In this document: positions 34,040-46,690 of the stretch, piece by piece
Layout: each line of letters opens with the position of its first letter
Position numbering within the stretch: position 1 is the first letter of the stretch
Assembly (NCBI GenBank): GCA_015680685.1
Contig: MNCI01029550.1
Coordinates: forward strand, 447,290-511,289
Direction: 5' to 3'
Length of the DNA: 64,000 nt
Source of the DNA: Gnetum montanum
Taxonomy: Eukaryota; Streptophyta; Gnetopsida; Gnetales; Gnetaceae
Notes under the pieces: generated by a model
The model's database searches: none
Told to the model about the DNA's origin: nothing
Seen by the model: only the letters and a program-made list of their open reading frames with translations
Translations under genes and position numbers: made by a program

Positions 34040-35160
34040 AGGTTTAATTTATTGCATGTTGACAAGCAATTTCTTGTTTGGTCTTTCATGTTTGTATATT
34101 AACATGGCCCTAGAGGAAAATGTTTTATAGATAACATAAGGCCCCTCCCACACTATTTGGAACTTGGTTCTTTGTGGTACATGTGCGGGATTTTAGTAGA
34201 GGACCCTATCTCCTAGTTGAAATTTTACTTTCCATATTTAAGGGTCATGGAATTATTTATTAAATGCCTTGTGCACTTCGTTGGATGACAGGGCTACCAA
34301 TTGATTCTCATCTAGCAAGTTGAGGTTCATCAATCTTTCCTTTTGTGCTAAACTGAGGTCAAGGTCAAGGTCACAAATTGTTGATTGTGTATGGAGCTCA
34401 ACTTGAATTGGAAGTGTTGGCAATTTTTCATACACAAGCTCATTAGGAGAGTAGCCAATAGGAAGTTATCAAGTGGCATGGTAGGCTTAGAGGGCATTAT
34501 TGAGTTTTATGCTCTAATCCCTCCTATATTTACCAATAGTCTGTGTTAGTATCTTTATTATTTTCCTATTTGTAACCTTTTCTTGACCATTGTATTATGG
34601 GTGGTAGGTGTTGTTAGTTTATGTTCAACCCCCAAGCATTGCATAAGCCTCCAAAAGGTAGTGCCTATGAAATGAGTATCATTATTAGAGATAAGTACAT
34701 GTGGTATCCCAAACTTGTTTGCAACATTTTGTTGTATAAATTGAGCAGTTGTAGAATATGTACAAGTGGTAGCGGTTGTAGCTTCCACCCATTTCATACA
34801 ATAGTCAACAATGACTATGATGTATGCATTTTCCTTTGACATGGATGTGAAGGAATCCATGAATTCAATGTTCTAGATGTCAAAGGGATCCAATGGTTGG
34901 ATCCACTACTAAGGTCCCTCCATATGAGTGCTTATTCTACCATCATGTTGGTAGCATTCATAGGAGTGGATGAAGTGGTGAGAATCCTTGAAAAGTGTTG
35001 GCCAATAATAACCTACCATGAGGATCTTAATGGTTGTGTGCCTCCTAGCATAGTGACCCCCATAAGGGCCCTCATGAGCATCATGGAGAAACCAATGAAC
35101 CAAGTCATCAGTGCACACCTTGTAAAGGTGTCTGTTGATCTCCATGAAGCATTTTTCTTG
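34040..35160 (-). pseudogene. Element D integrase
   Basis: The zinc-binding region is recognisable (HEGPYGGHYARRHTTIKI, then GYYWPTLF; about 34960-35090). The core motif reads NIEFMDS (about 34855-34875), where element A has GIDFMGS, so the first catalytic Asp is replaced by Glu. The second Asp region reads SNNDTHFIGTTFW (about 34670). The C-terminal part (about 34253-34435) aligns with element A. There are many stops. Confidence 0.85.
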
Positions 35161-35169
35161 GTGAAGAAA

Positions 35170-36960
35170 CTATTATTTCTTCCTATTGTCCCACTCCTGT
35201 GGCATCTATTGAGTGAAAAAATAGGTGAGAATGTGATTGCACCAATTGGGTTCAGTGGACATTTGTTCAGTTCTAGCACTAGAAAAGAGGATTTCATCAA
35301 GAAATTGATCTAAAAGTGGGCTCTCCTCCTCTTTTTTGTTCCATTTCAACTGAGATAAGTGGTTAGAAACCACATTTTCAGTTTCCTTTTGATTTACCAT
35401 CGTAAGATTGAATTCCTGCAAGATTACCAACCATCGTATGACATGGGAGCTCATTGTTGAATTTTTCATTAGGAATTGGATTGCATTGTGGTCTATGTGT
35501 ATAAAATACCTTGTATCCAAGCACATAGTGCCTATATTTTTTCAAGTAAACACCATTTCCATCAATTCTTTTTCTATGATGGTGTAGTTTAGCAATGCAT
35601 CCATAATGCTTCTACTCACATAATGGATATAGTAAGGATGTTTCTGATCATCCAACTATGTAATCATGGCTATCAAGGAATAATTAAATGTATTAGTCAT
35701 GATGTTAAAGGTTTTGGACCTATTAGGTGCTTGTAGGATTGGAGTTTCCAAAAGATTTTCCTTGAGTTGCTGAAATGCACATTCACATTTCTTGGTCGAG
35801 ACAAATGAAGCATCCTTCTTTGTCAACTTCACCAATAGCTTAGCAATCTTAGAGAAATTATCAATGAATCATCGATAGTAGCCAATGTGTCTAAGGAATA
35901 ATCTCACATCTTTAACTATTTTTGGCTATATGGTAATTCCTTGGATGACCCTTATTTTTTAGTGTTTACCTCAATCCCTTTATTTGATATTCTATGTTCC
36001 AAAATAATGTCTTCCTAGACCATCAAGTGGATTTTCTATTGGTTGAGCCTAAGGTTTATCTTCATACACCTTTTTAGCACTTGCTCAAGATGGTCTAGGG
36101 CTTGATCAAATGTATCCCCATAGGTGGAGAATTCATCCATAAAGACTTCCATATTGCTACTGATTTGCTATTGGAAGATGCTCAAGACAAAGCATTGGAA
36201 TTTGGTAGGGGCATTGCATAGGCCAAACAACATCTTTTTGTATGCAAAAATCACCCAAGCACTTGTGAATGTTGTTTTGGCCTAATCCTTTGGTGCTTTC
36301 TAAATTTGGTTATAGCCACTATAACCATCCAGAAAGTTGTACTAGCAATGCCTATAAATGGTATCCAACACATGGTTCACAAATGGAAATGAAAAATAAT
36401 ATTTGTATGTTGCCATGTTCAATAGCCTAAAATTAATGCAAATCCTTCATTTTCCATCTTTCTTTGGCACTATCACAAGTGGGCTAATCCACTTTCTATC
36501 TGCAATGGGATAGATGAACCCCACATTGAGGAGTTTTTCAATCGTCTCTTTCACAATCTACTTTAGTTTGGGGTTCAATCACTGCTACAACTACCTCTTT
36601 GGCTTGATGGAGGCATCTATGTAGATGAAATGTTGGCATATCCATGGATCAATTCTAGTCAACTCATGATATGACTAGGAAAAGGCTATTGGCCATTTGT
36701 TGGCCACCTTCAACAACATTTTTTTTAATAGAAGCAAGGTTGGCATCAATGATAACCAACTTTCCATTATTCAGAAAGACATATTTCATTTTAGTCAATA
36801 AAGGTTTCAGCTCAATGGGATCCTTTTTAAAGCTTTTAGGAACTTTCAACTCTCCATAGTTGGTTTCATTAGGTTCATCATTAGAGAGTTGGCCATGAAC
36901 TTTCTCCAGTTCATCCATGCCTTCAATGTAGGCACATGCGAGGCTATTAGTTGGTTCCAT
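35170..36960 (-). pseudogene. Element D reverse transcriptase and RNase H
   Basis: RT and RNase H align along their length with element A. The active site at about 36130-36150 reads FMDEFSTYG, so the second Asp of the xxDD box is Glu and polymerase activity would be lost. The RNase H connection IDHNAIQFL (about 35490) is present. The frame is interrupted throughout; the longest open pieces are 36664-36960 and 35206-35526. Confidence 0.85.
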
Positions 36961-37019
36961 GCATATTGTTGAACTACATTCTACATTAGCTGTTAGCCAC
37001 TAGATATCATCCTATTTTG

Positions 37020-37610
37020 TGGCTATTTTGTATAGACACCTTTGGATTTCTATCACATTGGCACATTATCTACATGCTATGATAGATGTGCTTTTCATGG
37101 TTCATATTTTTTGCACACAGTTGCACCCTATGTCACTATACGTGATGCATGAAACGCACTTCCTCTTGATCTTACCAAGTTCAATTTCCTTGGAAATTTC
37201 CAAGGAGAGGTATTGGATTCCTAGTCATGCATCAATTATGCTTAGCCAAGACCTTTCCATGATGATTAGAAAGTCCTACTTGTAGTTATCTACATGAATC
37301 ACTAGGAATTCAGAAAGATAGGACCACTCATAGATGGTGGTCATAATGTCCTCTACCAAACCCAAGGGAATGATGATGGACTAATCCACCAACGCAAGAT
37401 GAATGTTGCTCTGTACATTTCATGGAAGATCAAATTCACACTAGATCTTGAGTCTAGAAGAGCCTTATAAGGTTCATTCCTAGCAATTTGCAAATAAATT
37501 AGTTATCCAAAACCAGATCTTTTCCTAGGAAGGTGGCCATCCTTAATCTAATCTATAACAACATAGATCAACATTACAGTGTGGACCTTAGGACATATTT
37601 TATTTGAAGG
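37020..37610 (-). pseudogene. Element D retropepsin
   Basis: The active-site region at about 37438-37470 reads ALLDSRSSVNLI, with Gly of D-S-G replaced by Arg (GGA to AGA fits G-to-A decay). The partner block similar to IMGRAWL is degraded near 37250. It aligns with element A protease in order and spacing. Confidence 0.75.
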
Positions 37611-37699
37611 GTTCTCGAATGAGGGAGAAGAAGGATCATCAGCCATAGGTATCTGTGAGGGCTTAGAGAGATTGTTGGTTTGGATGAAAGGTCTTTTTC

Positions 37700-40047
37700 T
37701 ATTTCTAAACCACTTAGCTAGAAAGTTGACTATAAGTTAACAACCCTTGTGATGTTTCTTTACTGTAGCTGGGCAAGAATTTCACCCTGCATGGATGGAG
37801 CTGGTGGCAATTGAGTTGAGGATGGAGGTATAAGTGTAGAAGGATGAGCAGAGTAGAATAAAATGTGGATTCCCTTATTGGAGATTGAGCTATGTAGTAT
37901 TTGGGAGGGTAGTAGTGGTGGAGGAAAGAGGCATGACTAGAAGAGTCACGTAGAGACATCAGTTGTTGCATGTAGTACCCATATGGATTTGGTTGTTGGT
38001 AAGGATACTACAACCTTGGTGGTGGCATCCCCCACAATTTTGGATGTTGCCACTATTGGTACTACTCATGAGATTGGGATGGAGCTCCACTTAGATAGTA
38101 AGCATGTTGTTTGTGGAATTGTCTGTAATTGCCTTGAAGATAAGGTAAACTTTTGGGTGCTTACCTTTTTTGCTAATCTTGGATTCAGCACATACACCCC
38201 AAATTCTTGCAAGTGTAACATAATTGAATAACATCCCTTAGGATGTTTGTATTGATATATGTCACACCTACCATCATCATCTATTTCAAAGTCTACAACC
38301 TTCTCAATAGTAGTAGCTATGCCCTTACCCCTTTCATGGGCATGTTTAGCTTCTTTCATTCTCCTTTGATCATGACCACTACTTTGCTCTTTGGACTCTT
38401 CTACAATTCTGAGAGTAGTTTGAAATTTCTCATCCAAATAATCTCACATTTTATCTACCTTGGCTGATATTTTAGAAACAAAATTTTGGATTGGATAGGT
38501 TTTACATTGCATAACTTCATCAAGTGGTGCCTCTTCCTCATTGTCATAGAACCAAACTTCTCTTTTTTTGGATGGAAGGATCCCAATTGTACTCCTCTGT
38601 ACTTTCTTTTTTTCTCAACTCTTTTTCTTTTTTTGCCACCTACTCAATCAACCTTTGGATCTAATGGACTCTAAACTCCAAATGTCTTCCTTGGGCACAG
38701 GCCCTAATAGTTCTCCTTGTTTTTGTTTAGAGCCCATATCATGATATGGCATAGCTACTTCCTTTGAGAAAAGCCTGGCCCAAGCACCTATGTAATAGAG
38801 AGTAATATTTTCCCATGGCTACATCCAAGGATTCATATATTCCTTGTCTCCACCCTTGGATCTACTTCCTTAGATTGGACACTTGGGAGTATGTTTGATG
38901 CTAGTCATTGAATAGTTCAAGAATTGTACTCCATTGTATGATTGATTTTGGTTCCAAGACTAGTACTAGCTTTTAGCCTTCTTAATGAGTGTCCTAAGGA
39001 ATAGCTTTGGTTTTTGCCATTTATTGTCAATGTTCTACAAGGCACAAGTGTTGTGAAAGGCTTGAAGATGATTTTGTAGATGTGAGTTATATTCCCCTTC
39101 GAACTTGGGGATATTGTTCATATCCAACCTTTTAATTCTACTATCTTTTACATGCCTCATTAGAATTCTCATGGCCTCTACAATGTTCAACATATTCCTT
39201 ATTGCAAGTAAAGGCTCACAATATTTATAGTCTCTATGATGACCATGATGCCTATGATGTCCTATAATGTTCCTTCTTTCATGCTAGCTGGCCTCCCTTG
39301 ATTACCCACATCCCTAATCTCTAGTGTTCTGGTAGGCTCCATGATCATCTCTATCTTGCTAATCATTTCCATCATGGTCACATCCTTTGTAGCTTCAGTC
39401 AAAGTTAGAGGAGAAAGAAGATAAGAACATTAAAGGTAAAGAGGGAGGAGAGCTAGCACTAGCATGATGCCTACTACTTCCTCTCCTTTGATCATGACCG
39501 TGTTTACTATATCTATCTCTATCATGGTGCTTGTCTTGGTTCCTACCTTGAATCTCTCCTTGAAATAGGATTATTTACAGTATATTATAAATTTTTGTTA
39601 TTACCTCCTTCATCAAAGAAGAAGGGAAAAGAGTTAGTGTTTTGAGAACCCCTATAGAAGGGATCCTCACCTTCCTTTTGGCCTAGTACGAACAAGGGGT
39701 TTGTGAACTATTTCCTCTTTGATGCCTCGTAATGCATCTTTTATTATTGATATTTCTTGCATTATGCCTCAATGGGGTGATAATCTCAATAGCCTTGATC
39801 TTGTATAATGTATTTAGCATTGAGCCCCTAGATGTCCAATTTCATGAGATTTTGAAGTAGCATCGCAGGACCACTACAGTTGTTCATCCTAATGTAGGAT
39901 GAAGATGAAGTCTAGCACATACTCATTGGGATGAGTATATACCACTTTGTATTGTTGGGGCATTGGTGGTTTTGATCCTTCACGCCTTTGTTAATTGGAT
40001 CCATCTTTGTGCAATGGTGGCGAATCTCCCTTGTGAGAAGAAGCCAT
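37700..40047 (-). pseudogene. Element D gag
   Basis: Start taken at 40047 (MASSHKGDS) by alignment with elements A and B. A Cys/His knuckle (CDIYQYKHPKGC, second Cys lost to Tyr) lies at about 38230-38270 inside the open frame 38066-38437. The gag core near 38680-39120 is recognisable only by nucleotide similarity to element A. Many stops and shifts. Confidence 0.75.
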
Positions 40048-40179
40048 ATCAGATTGAAAGAAAAATAGTGTGCTCTTGTTGTTGTTATTATTTTTCTTAA
40101 TGATGTTATTTTTTAGGTTCGTTACAATGTAGTTAAATAATTTTACTAACTCCTAGATAGCAAATGTAGCTAGCTAAAG

Positions 40180-40197
40180 TCCCTAGCAATAGTGCTA
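40180..40197 (-). promoter_or_regulatory. Degenerate PBS of element D
   Basis: On the minus strand TAGCACTATTGCTAGGGA follows the LTR end. It keeps the register of the tRNA-Asp-type PBS of element B but differs from it at several positions. Confidence 0.6.
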
Positions 40198-40198
40198 A

Positions 40199-41026
40199 TG
40201 ATGAGTAGCAAGCAGTCCCTACGCCAACCATACAAATCATTAGCATTCACTAAGTGACCCAGTCAAATTCTGTGGACTTTAGCTCTCTAAGTACATTGGG
40301 TCTAGGAAGTGAATCTAACATACATGATCATTATCTTAGTTTCACTTGTGAAGTGCAAGTGTATGATTAAGTGTAACTAAGGCATATGATTTTTTATCAT
40401 TTTATATTTATTATTTAAATCACCTAATGCCAGAAAATAAACTAATTAAATGTCTAATTAGTCTAATAACTAATTAATATCTTAACTAGTTCTAACATAA
40501 GCATTTGTTCCCATTTACTATACACACCTTGAATCACGTTGCAATGTTACTAGGTTACTAAGCATTAAGTGCTATTGGGATTACCACACATTAATGTATG
40601 CTCAAAATGGTCATACTTATGTGCATTAATTAATCATTATTTAATTAGTTAATTTCATGCATTAAAGTATATTTCTCAAATAATAAATGCATTAAGTAAA
40701 CATCAAGCTAATTCCAAATGCTACAAGGTTTGTGAAAAAGCTTGTCTTTATTGCCATTCACATTGAGGTGCTTAGGTATATTAGTTCTCGAATAAAGGTC
40801 CATACACTTCTCACTTCTATTATGGGCACTTGAAAAATATTTTGACTATAAAATGAAAAAAATGTAAGAGCTTTGCTAGGATACTAACAATGGAATGCCA
40901 TAAATGCAATTTTTGAGCATGTATTTATAGGCAAAGATAGACATTGCATTGATGGGGTCATGTCAATGCATCAAACCATGTGTCGATGGCATTTCATCGA
41001 TGTAACCCAATGACAACAACTCATCA
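40199..41026 (-). mobile_element. Element D 5' LTR (828 bp)
   Basis: Starts TGATGAG and ends CTCATCA. On the minus strand the TATA box is at about 40928-40938. The U3 palindromes are of the CATCGATG/CATTGATG type, shared with element E, and not the GATATC type of A and B. Confidence 0.88.
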
Positions 41027-42437
41027 CAAACCAAATATCCAAGAGATTTTACATATCATCACAATATTCTAAGATGCTAAAAAAATTCCAAAAAGAGTAA
41101 ATTATAATCATATCTATTAAACAAGCAATGGTGTCACAAAATGGAAATACTGGAATCATCAACTAAGAATCACATAGGAATCACTTCTCACAATCATGAA
41201 GAATCCACATAACTACGATGGTATAACAAAACTAAAGACCCAAGGAGAATATTAATAGAATTATAATGAGAAAGAAAGTTAGTAATAAGGATGTGATAGA
41301 AATCATCAAAATGATCAAGATAATGATTCAAGATGAACATGGGGAAAAACCACAAATCAACCAAGGTTTAGATCAAGCAATATTCATCATTCAAGAAAAT
41401 TTTGCAACATTTGGAACCCAAAATAAATCTTAAGTAATTAACAAGGATGAAGATTTGATGGAATTTTGGAAAGATTAGAGACCAAGGAAACCAAGTTTTG
41501 AGTCAAACTAGTGGACAAAAATCCACAAAATCCAAGTTTATGATAGAGGTGGACTTGCAAGGGAGATGTCTTAGGAATTAAGAGACATCTTAGGTAAAGA
41601 TGAGGCATCTCAAGAAAATAGGAGGTATCTTGAGAAAATATGAGGTGTCTTTGTTGAAGATCACACATCTCTATAAAATATGATGCATCTCTAGGGAGAT
41701 ATCTTAGGCAACTAGAAGATATCTCTAGAAAATATGAGACATCTATGAGGAGACATCTCTATTAAAGATGAGATGTCTTAGGCAAATACGAGATGTCTTG
41801 ACTTAGATTGAGATGTCAAAAGGGAGTTGTCTTCAATGAAGATGTGATGTCTTGGCCATGGATGTAATGTCCTGATGAAAGTCTTGTCATGCCATTAGGA
41901 CATCCAGTAGAGGTTTAGGACATCTCAAATGATAGGGAAAGATAAAAAATTGGCCTTAAAACACTAAGGTAATGAGGAAAGGGCTATGAAAACACAAGTA
42001 GATTTGAATAATTCAAGAACAAGAATCAATAAGGAAAAAAATAATTTTAAAATTAAATCGATGAGAAAAATTAGAATTAACAAATAAGAAACTTGAAAAT
42101 CACAAAATGACGAGATTTAAATCCAAACCACTAGATAAAGAAATGAACAAAGAGAGAAAGGACTCAATCCAAAATCAAAAATTGAGATCTAACAACTCAT
42201 TATAAGATCCTAGAATTGGAGAAGGAAAAGAATAGGATTGCAAAATTATCAAAATGAATGAAAAATCCCAATATGCCAATTGCCTATCAAAAGTAATGAA
42301 ACCACAACTCTCTCACCAAAATTCAAGATTACCATTGGTCAAGAATTATAGTAGTTCTAACATTTAATTATAACAATTGAGCTAATGAATGACAAAACCC
42401 TATCCCATAAAATGTTGGAGAAGATCTTAGAAAATCC
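41027..42437. other. Unassigned AT-rich region with a minisatellite
   Basis: No coding sequence recognised. The 20-bp array (41582-41900) is the only structure I see. This piece lies between two LTRs and may be older flanking DNA. Confidence 0.5.
41582..41900. repeat. 20-bp minisatellite, about 16 units
   Basis: Units follow the pattern GAGRYATCTTAGGTAAAGAT with exact 20-bp spacing for the first five (41582, 41602, 41622, 41642, 41662), then small indels. Half-sites GACATCT and AGATGTC occur in both orientations, giving dyads. Confidence 0.85.
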
Positions 42438-42442
42438 ATGTC
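42438..42442. repeat. TSD of element E, left copy (ATGTC)
   Basis: The five bases before the left LTR match 47463-47467 after the right LTR. Confidence 0.85.
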
Positions 42443-43373
42443 TGATGAGTGGCGAGGTACCCCTATGCCCAACCATATGAATCACAAAGCGTTCACACAC
42501 AATTTGGTCGAATTCTACAGACTTCATCGTTTCCAGTGCACTAGCCCTTTAGGAAGTGAATCTAGCCTAAAGGTCAATTTTTGTCTTCCCAATTACACTT
42601 GTGACATTTATTGGTGTGATTGAGGCATTTGATTTTTATCATTTTGATGTTTTATAGATCAGTGCTCAAATATGGATAAAAGTAATTTAATCAACTAATA
42701 CAAATTAAATAATTTACTAGCATTTAACTAATCCTAACATAAGTATCCATTCTCACTTTTTGTACACATCCTAAACCCACATATCCACTACTGGGAAACC
42801 AAGTGCTATGCTACTGGGCATACCAAGCAATAGCACTACTAGGATAACCAAGTGAATATGTGTTAAGCTCAAAGTGGTCATACTTACGTATTTAATCTAC
42901 CTAGCTTAATAACCTCATTAACTTAGTTGCTAGAAAATATTTGCAAAATAATTAAGAACAATTACAAATAATTGAAAACATTGAATGCGTAAATAAAATA
43001 GCTAATCTATCCAAAGTGCTATAAGGTTTATCAGAAAGCTTGTCTTTATTGCTGCACACACTATCGTGCTTAGGTACAACAATGCTCGAATAAAAATTTG
43101 TACACTTAATGACTCCTACTACGAGCACTCAGGGGAAAAATTCTAACTTTTGAATGGAAAAAATGCAAGAGCTTCACTGCTACTGAAATCTAGATTGCCA
43201 TAAATGTGGCTGGTAGATGCATATTTATACGTGACAAATAGACACTACATTGATGGGGCCTCATCAATGCAGGGTGAGATGCATCGACAAGGCCTCGTTG
43301 ATGAGGCCTCATTAATGTGGTTGACTACGTTAACAAAGCCTCGTTTACACAACCAACTAATGATGACTCATCA
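42443..43373 (-). mobile_element. Element E 3' LTR (931 bp)
   Basis: Begins TGATGAGTGGCGAGGTAC and ends CTCATCA. The CATTGATG/CATCAATG-type palindromes lie at about 43245-43340 in U3, beside the TATA box (minus strand, about 43220-43230). Confidence 0.9.
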
Positions 43374-43387
43374 TATCCCCATGATAG
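43374..43387 (-). promoter_or_regulatory. PPT of element E
   Basis: The + strand reads TATCCCCATGATAG next to the LTR, which is a G-rich purine tract on the minus strand. It matches the sequence beside the element B LTR (51037-51050). Confidence 0.7.
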
Positions 43388-43989
43388 AACACAAACTTGT
43401 CCTTGAGTTCTTTTTCAAAATTGGGAAGGTATGGGATTATTGACTAACTTTTCTTCAACCAAACAACTAATTGACTTTGACAAAAAATGGAGTGCCTAGG
43501 TGTACAGATCAACACATTATAAAAATGGTGGTGTTTAGGACACAAAATTGAACACCATGATACAACTCTTCAAAAATTGAACAACATGTTCCTTGATGGT
43601 GTAAAGCTTGTTGGAGAAGATTAAACAGTCCTAGGTGGTGGTGGTTCTTAAGGCTCCAAGGGACCCTCACTAGCTTCATGCATTAGAGTTGGTGAAGGTA
43701 GCTATGGTTGTCTTGCTATTTCTACAAGGTGAGAGGTGGAAAGCATCTAGTAGTGCTTTCATTTTCTCCTTCTTACTTCTAGGATCATGCACCGTCCACA
43801 TAGCTTCCCCAATGTGGGTTGAAATGGGCACATCCTAAGGACATAGGATCACTGGAAATAACTCCTTAGCATTAATGAACCAAGCAGAAAACTATTTGCA
43901 TTTAATGTTGAATGCTCTCACTATGCTTTTCAGCTCCTAGTAGTTATTCATCCATCTAGCTAGGTCCTCAACGATGGATCATTGATATG

Positions 43990-46420
43990 TGAATTATCCT
44001 TTGAGAAATTTGAGTTCAGTGTTAGTAGTCTCAAGGTTTTGCTGAGTGTCCTTGTGGTGTTTGAACTTAGCCTTGTATAGAAGATACGAGCTAGCCATTT
44101 GTTTCTCCAATTTCGACCATGGTTGTCTAGCTGTCAACATTGCTAGGTTTTTGTAATGGAGATTGGCCAACTCCATATACTCTATCATTTCCTCGATCTT
44201 CAACTCCTTCAAGTGGATCTCTGCTTTGTTGTAGGCATCAATCCCATCAAGGATGGGCTGCCACATCTCTCTTCCTTGATAAAGTTGTTAGAAAGCTTCA
44301 TTCACTTTCATCTTTGCCATTTGGATTTGTTTTTTTTTTATTTCCTTTTACAAACCAACCTGGTCCATGTAGTGATTTTTTACTCTCTCAAATTTGAGAG
44401 CTTCATTTGTCTAGGCAATGATCTCAATGGTAGACTTTTGTTGCAAGGTGTGTACCTCCTCCATTAATAGATTGCAGTTCTCCATAATCAATTTTCTTAG
44501 TTCAATATTTACCCTAGTAATATTCTCCTGATATTGATGAATGAACTCTTGCATTTGATTTTTTTGAGCATCAACATTTCACAGATGATGATTTTGCATG
44601 ATCAATGCTTCAATCTCTTAGCACATCTAATTCCAGTCCTTTTTGATTGAGTGTGTTTTAGCTTCTACCATGAACTATTTGAAGATGGCCATTATTACTT
44701 CCTCCTTAACCTTTTTAAATTGTTCTTGAAGCTATTTGATAGCTTCATATCTTGTCATTGCCGGGTTGAGGATTGCTTGTTCTACAAGTTAGGCATGAAG
44801 ATCAGCAACCTTCACGACTAAGTGTTGATTTTTCTCTTAAGCTGTTTCTAGTTGCCCCTCCAAAATGATGCATCTGCCCCTTACATTCAGTAGCTTTGAT
44901 TGGGTTATGATGATGTTCTCCTAAAGATCAAAGATGTCTAGAGTTAGTTGCCCAGTTCCTACAAGTTGTTCCAACAATTGTTCATACTAGGCTACATTTA
45001 ATTTTTCAATAATCATGCTTGCATACATCTACACATTTTGGAGTGCAAATACATCTAGTACAAATGTTGTGGATGCATTTAGTGCTTTAGCTACATAGTT
45101 AGCTACCACTTCTACTATTATCTCCTACCCTTGGTGCTACATCACCAAGATAGTTTCCTTTTCCTCCAACCTCACTGAGAAAGTGGTGGCATTCCTAGAG
45201 ATTTCTGAGAATAGATGATGTGTTGCTAGTGATACCCTTACCTCTCAAGCATTGGGATCTAACCTCAAAGGTGGCTTCATTCTTTGGGTAAAGAAAATGG
45301 AACCACCTCTCTCCATCTGGCTAACTGTTTAGGCCACCTCATTAAGGTGACTCATCACTAGCCAATACACATATGGATCCACCCCACTCATTCCTACTTG
45401 TTGCCCTTATTCGCTTAATAGCTATTCTCAAATTTTTCATAGATGCTCAAGGACTACATGGACCTCTAGTGTTGTCTCCTGAGTGGGTGGTGGTGGTGGA
45501 AACTCCTCTTCTTGAGTGGATGTTAACAACTTATCCTTCATGATTTTTGCCCATGAGGCCAAGGAAGCATGCTTAAGAGTATCATTAGAATAACAAAAAA
45601 TGCCTACCCTTTTGCAAATTTTTCTGATAAGACATGGAAAGGGTAGGGTCTTCCTTCCATGTTCATTCTCCTTGAAGTGCTTCTTAGTCTCCAAATAAAA
45701 TAGTTGTGGAAGGTTAATGGAAAATTTCTTGCTTAGAGCGGTGCATGCTTGGGTGGAAAAAGTAGTCACCTTGCTTGGCCTCACTTTTGAATTGAGGTGA
45801 TAGGCCACAATCTTGAAATAAATCCACTCCATTGGTGTGAGCACACCATACTCTTTACAATCCATCCCGTAGCATCATTGGGTCCATTCCCTTTTTGCCT
45901 CAGGATCACCTTTTGTTAATATTCTTGTCAACTATAGTCCACTATCTGGCAACGCTAGTGCCTATGCAATAGCCTCCATCGCGTAGGACACTTGAATGTC
46001 CTTGATTTTTACAATAGACCTTGGCCTTTAGCTATTCCAGAAGAGATAGGTCTCTCCCATGTACCATTCCCCATTAGATGTGATGACTAGCCACATGGAA
46101 GATGCTTGCAATTGTGTCTTGACATTCTCTAGAGCTTTTTCCAAAAATGGCCAAAATTTTATCTCTTGAAGAACTGATCTTTGGATTTCTTAGGACTTCA
46201 TGATGTTTAGGCAGACTTGAGTTAGAGTGACCTCAAGCCTTGGCATAGGTCCAGGCACTTCTCCTCGTTGGGATTGTTTAGTAGGCACTTCTTCCTCTGA
46301 AATTTGTTGAACAGATTCCACTTTAGGTTCCTCACGAATGGGTCCCATTGCATGGGTCACCTCTTGTTGTTCTTAGCCTTCTTCCGTGGTTGCAAGGGTT
46401 CTCCTTTCTATGGATGCTTT
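43990..46420 (-). pseudogene. Element E ORF, PF20167-like with helical C-terminus
   Basis: This is a broken minus-strand gene. Its N-terminal part (about 45600-46150) has WYMGETYLFWNS, then IKDIQVSYAMEAIAQALALP, then (45437-45865, open) KVRPSKVTTFSTQ and GRKTLPFPCLIRKICKRVG. The pattern (a VRGxxIxFSxEAIxxxLxLP-type block, later FPxLIxxLCxxxG) is what I associate with the plant-transposon domain PF20167; no search was run. A Pro/Glu-rich linker follows, then a long, low-complexity, helix-prone region ending in the open frame 43994-44266 (coiled-coil-like). It takes the place of gag-pol in this element. Function unknown. A diverged copy lies at 30890-31990. Confidence 0.6.
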
Positions 46421-46690
46421 TGTTTGGGTACCATTTGTAATCACAATAGGACCATGGATTAGCAATCATTATGTAATCTTAAAATAATTGGAATACCTTA
46501 ACTCTTGAGGATAGTTACACTTGGCTAAGTAGTGATTATGGCTGATTTAATGAATTTGATTATTATTTATTTTATGTGTTATTATGAATAATTCATCTCG
46601 GAGGTTGTTGGAAGGGTTAACTTTGAAAACATTGATGTTTATATATGGTTAAGGTTATTAACCCTTTGGGGGAGTTAGGAAAAAGTTGTT

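Larger units (their letters stand above)
32600..41026 (-). mobile_element. Element D: Athila-like gypsy retrotransposon
   Basis: A nearly full-length copy in minus orientation: 5' LTR 40199-41026, degenerate PBS, gag, protease, RT-RNase H, integrase and a post-integrase region similar to that of element B. The 3' LTR is missing or reduced to debris near 32240-32530. Motif losses in protease (DSG to DSR), RT (FMDD to FMDE) and integrase (first Asp to Glu) show long decay. CAAAC (41027-41031) after the LTR has no partner in view. Confidence 0.85.
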
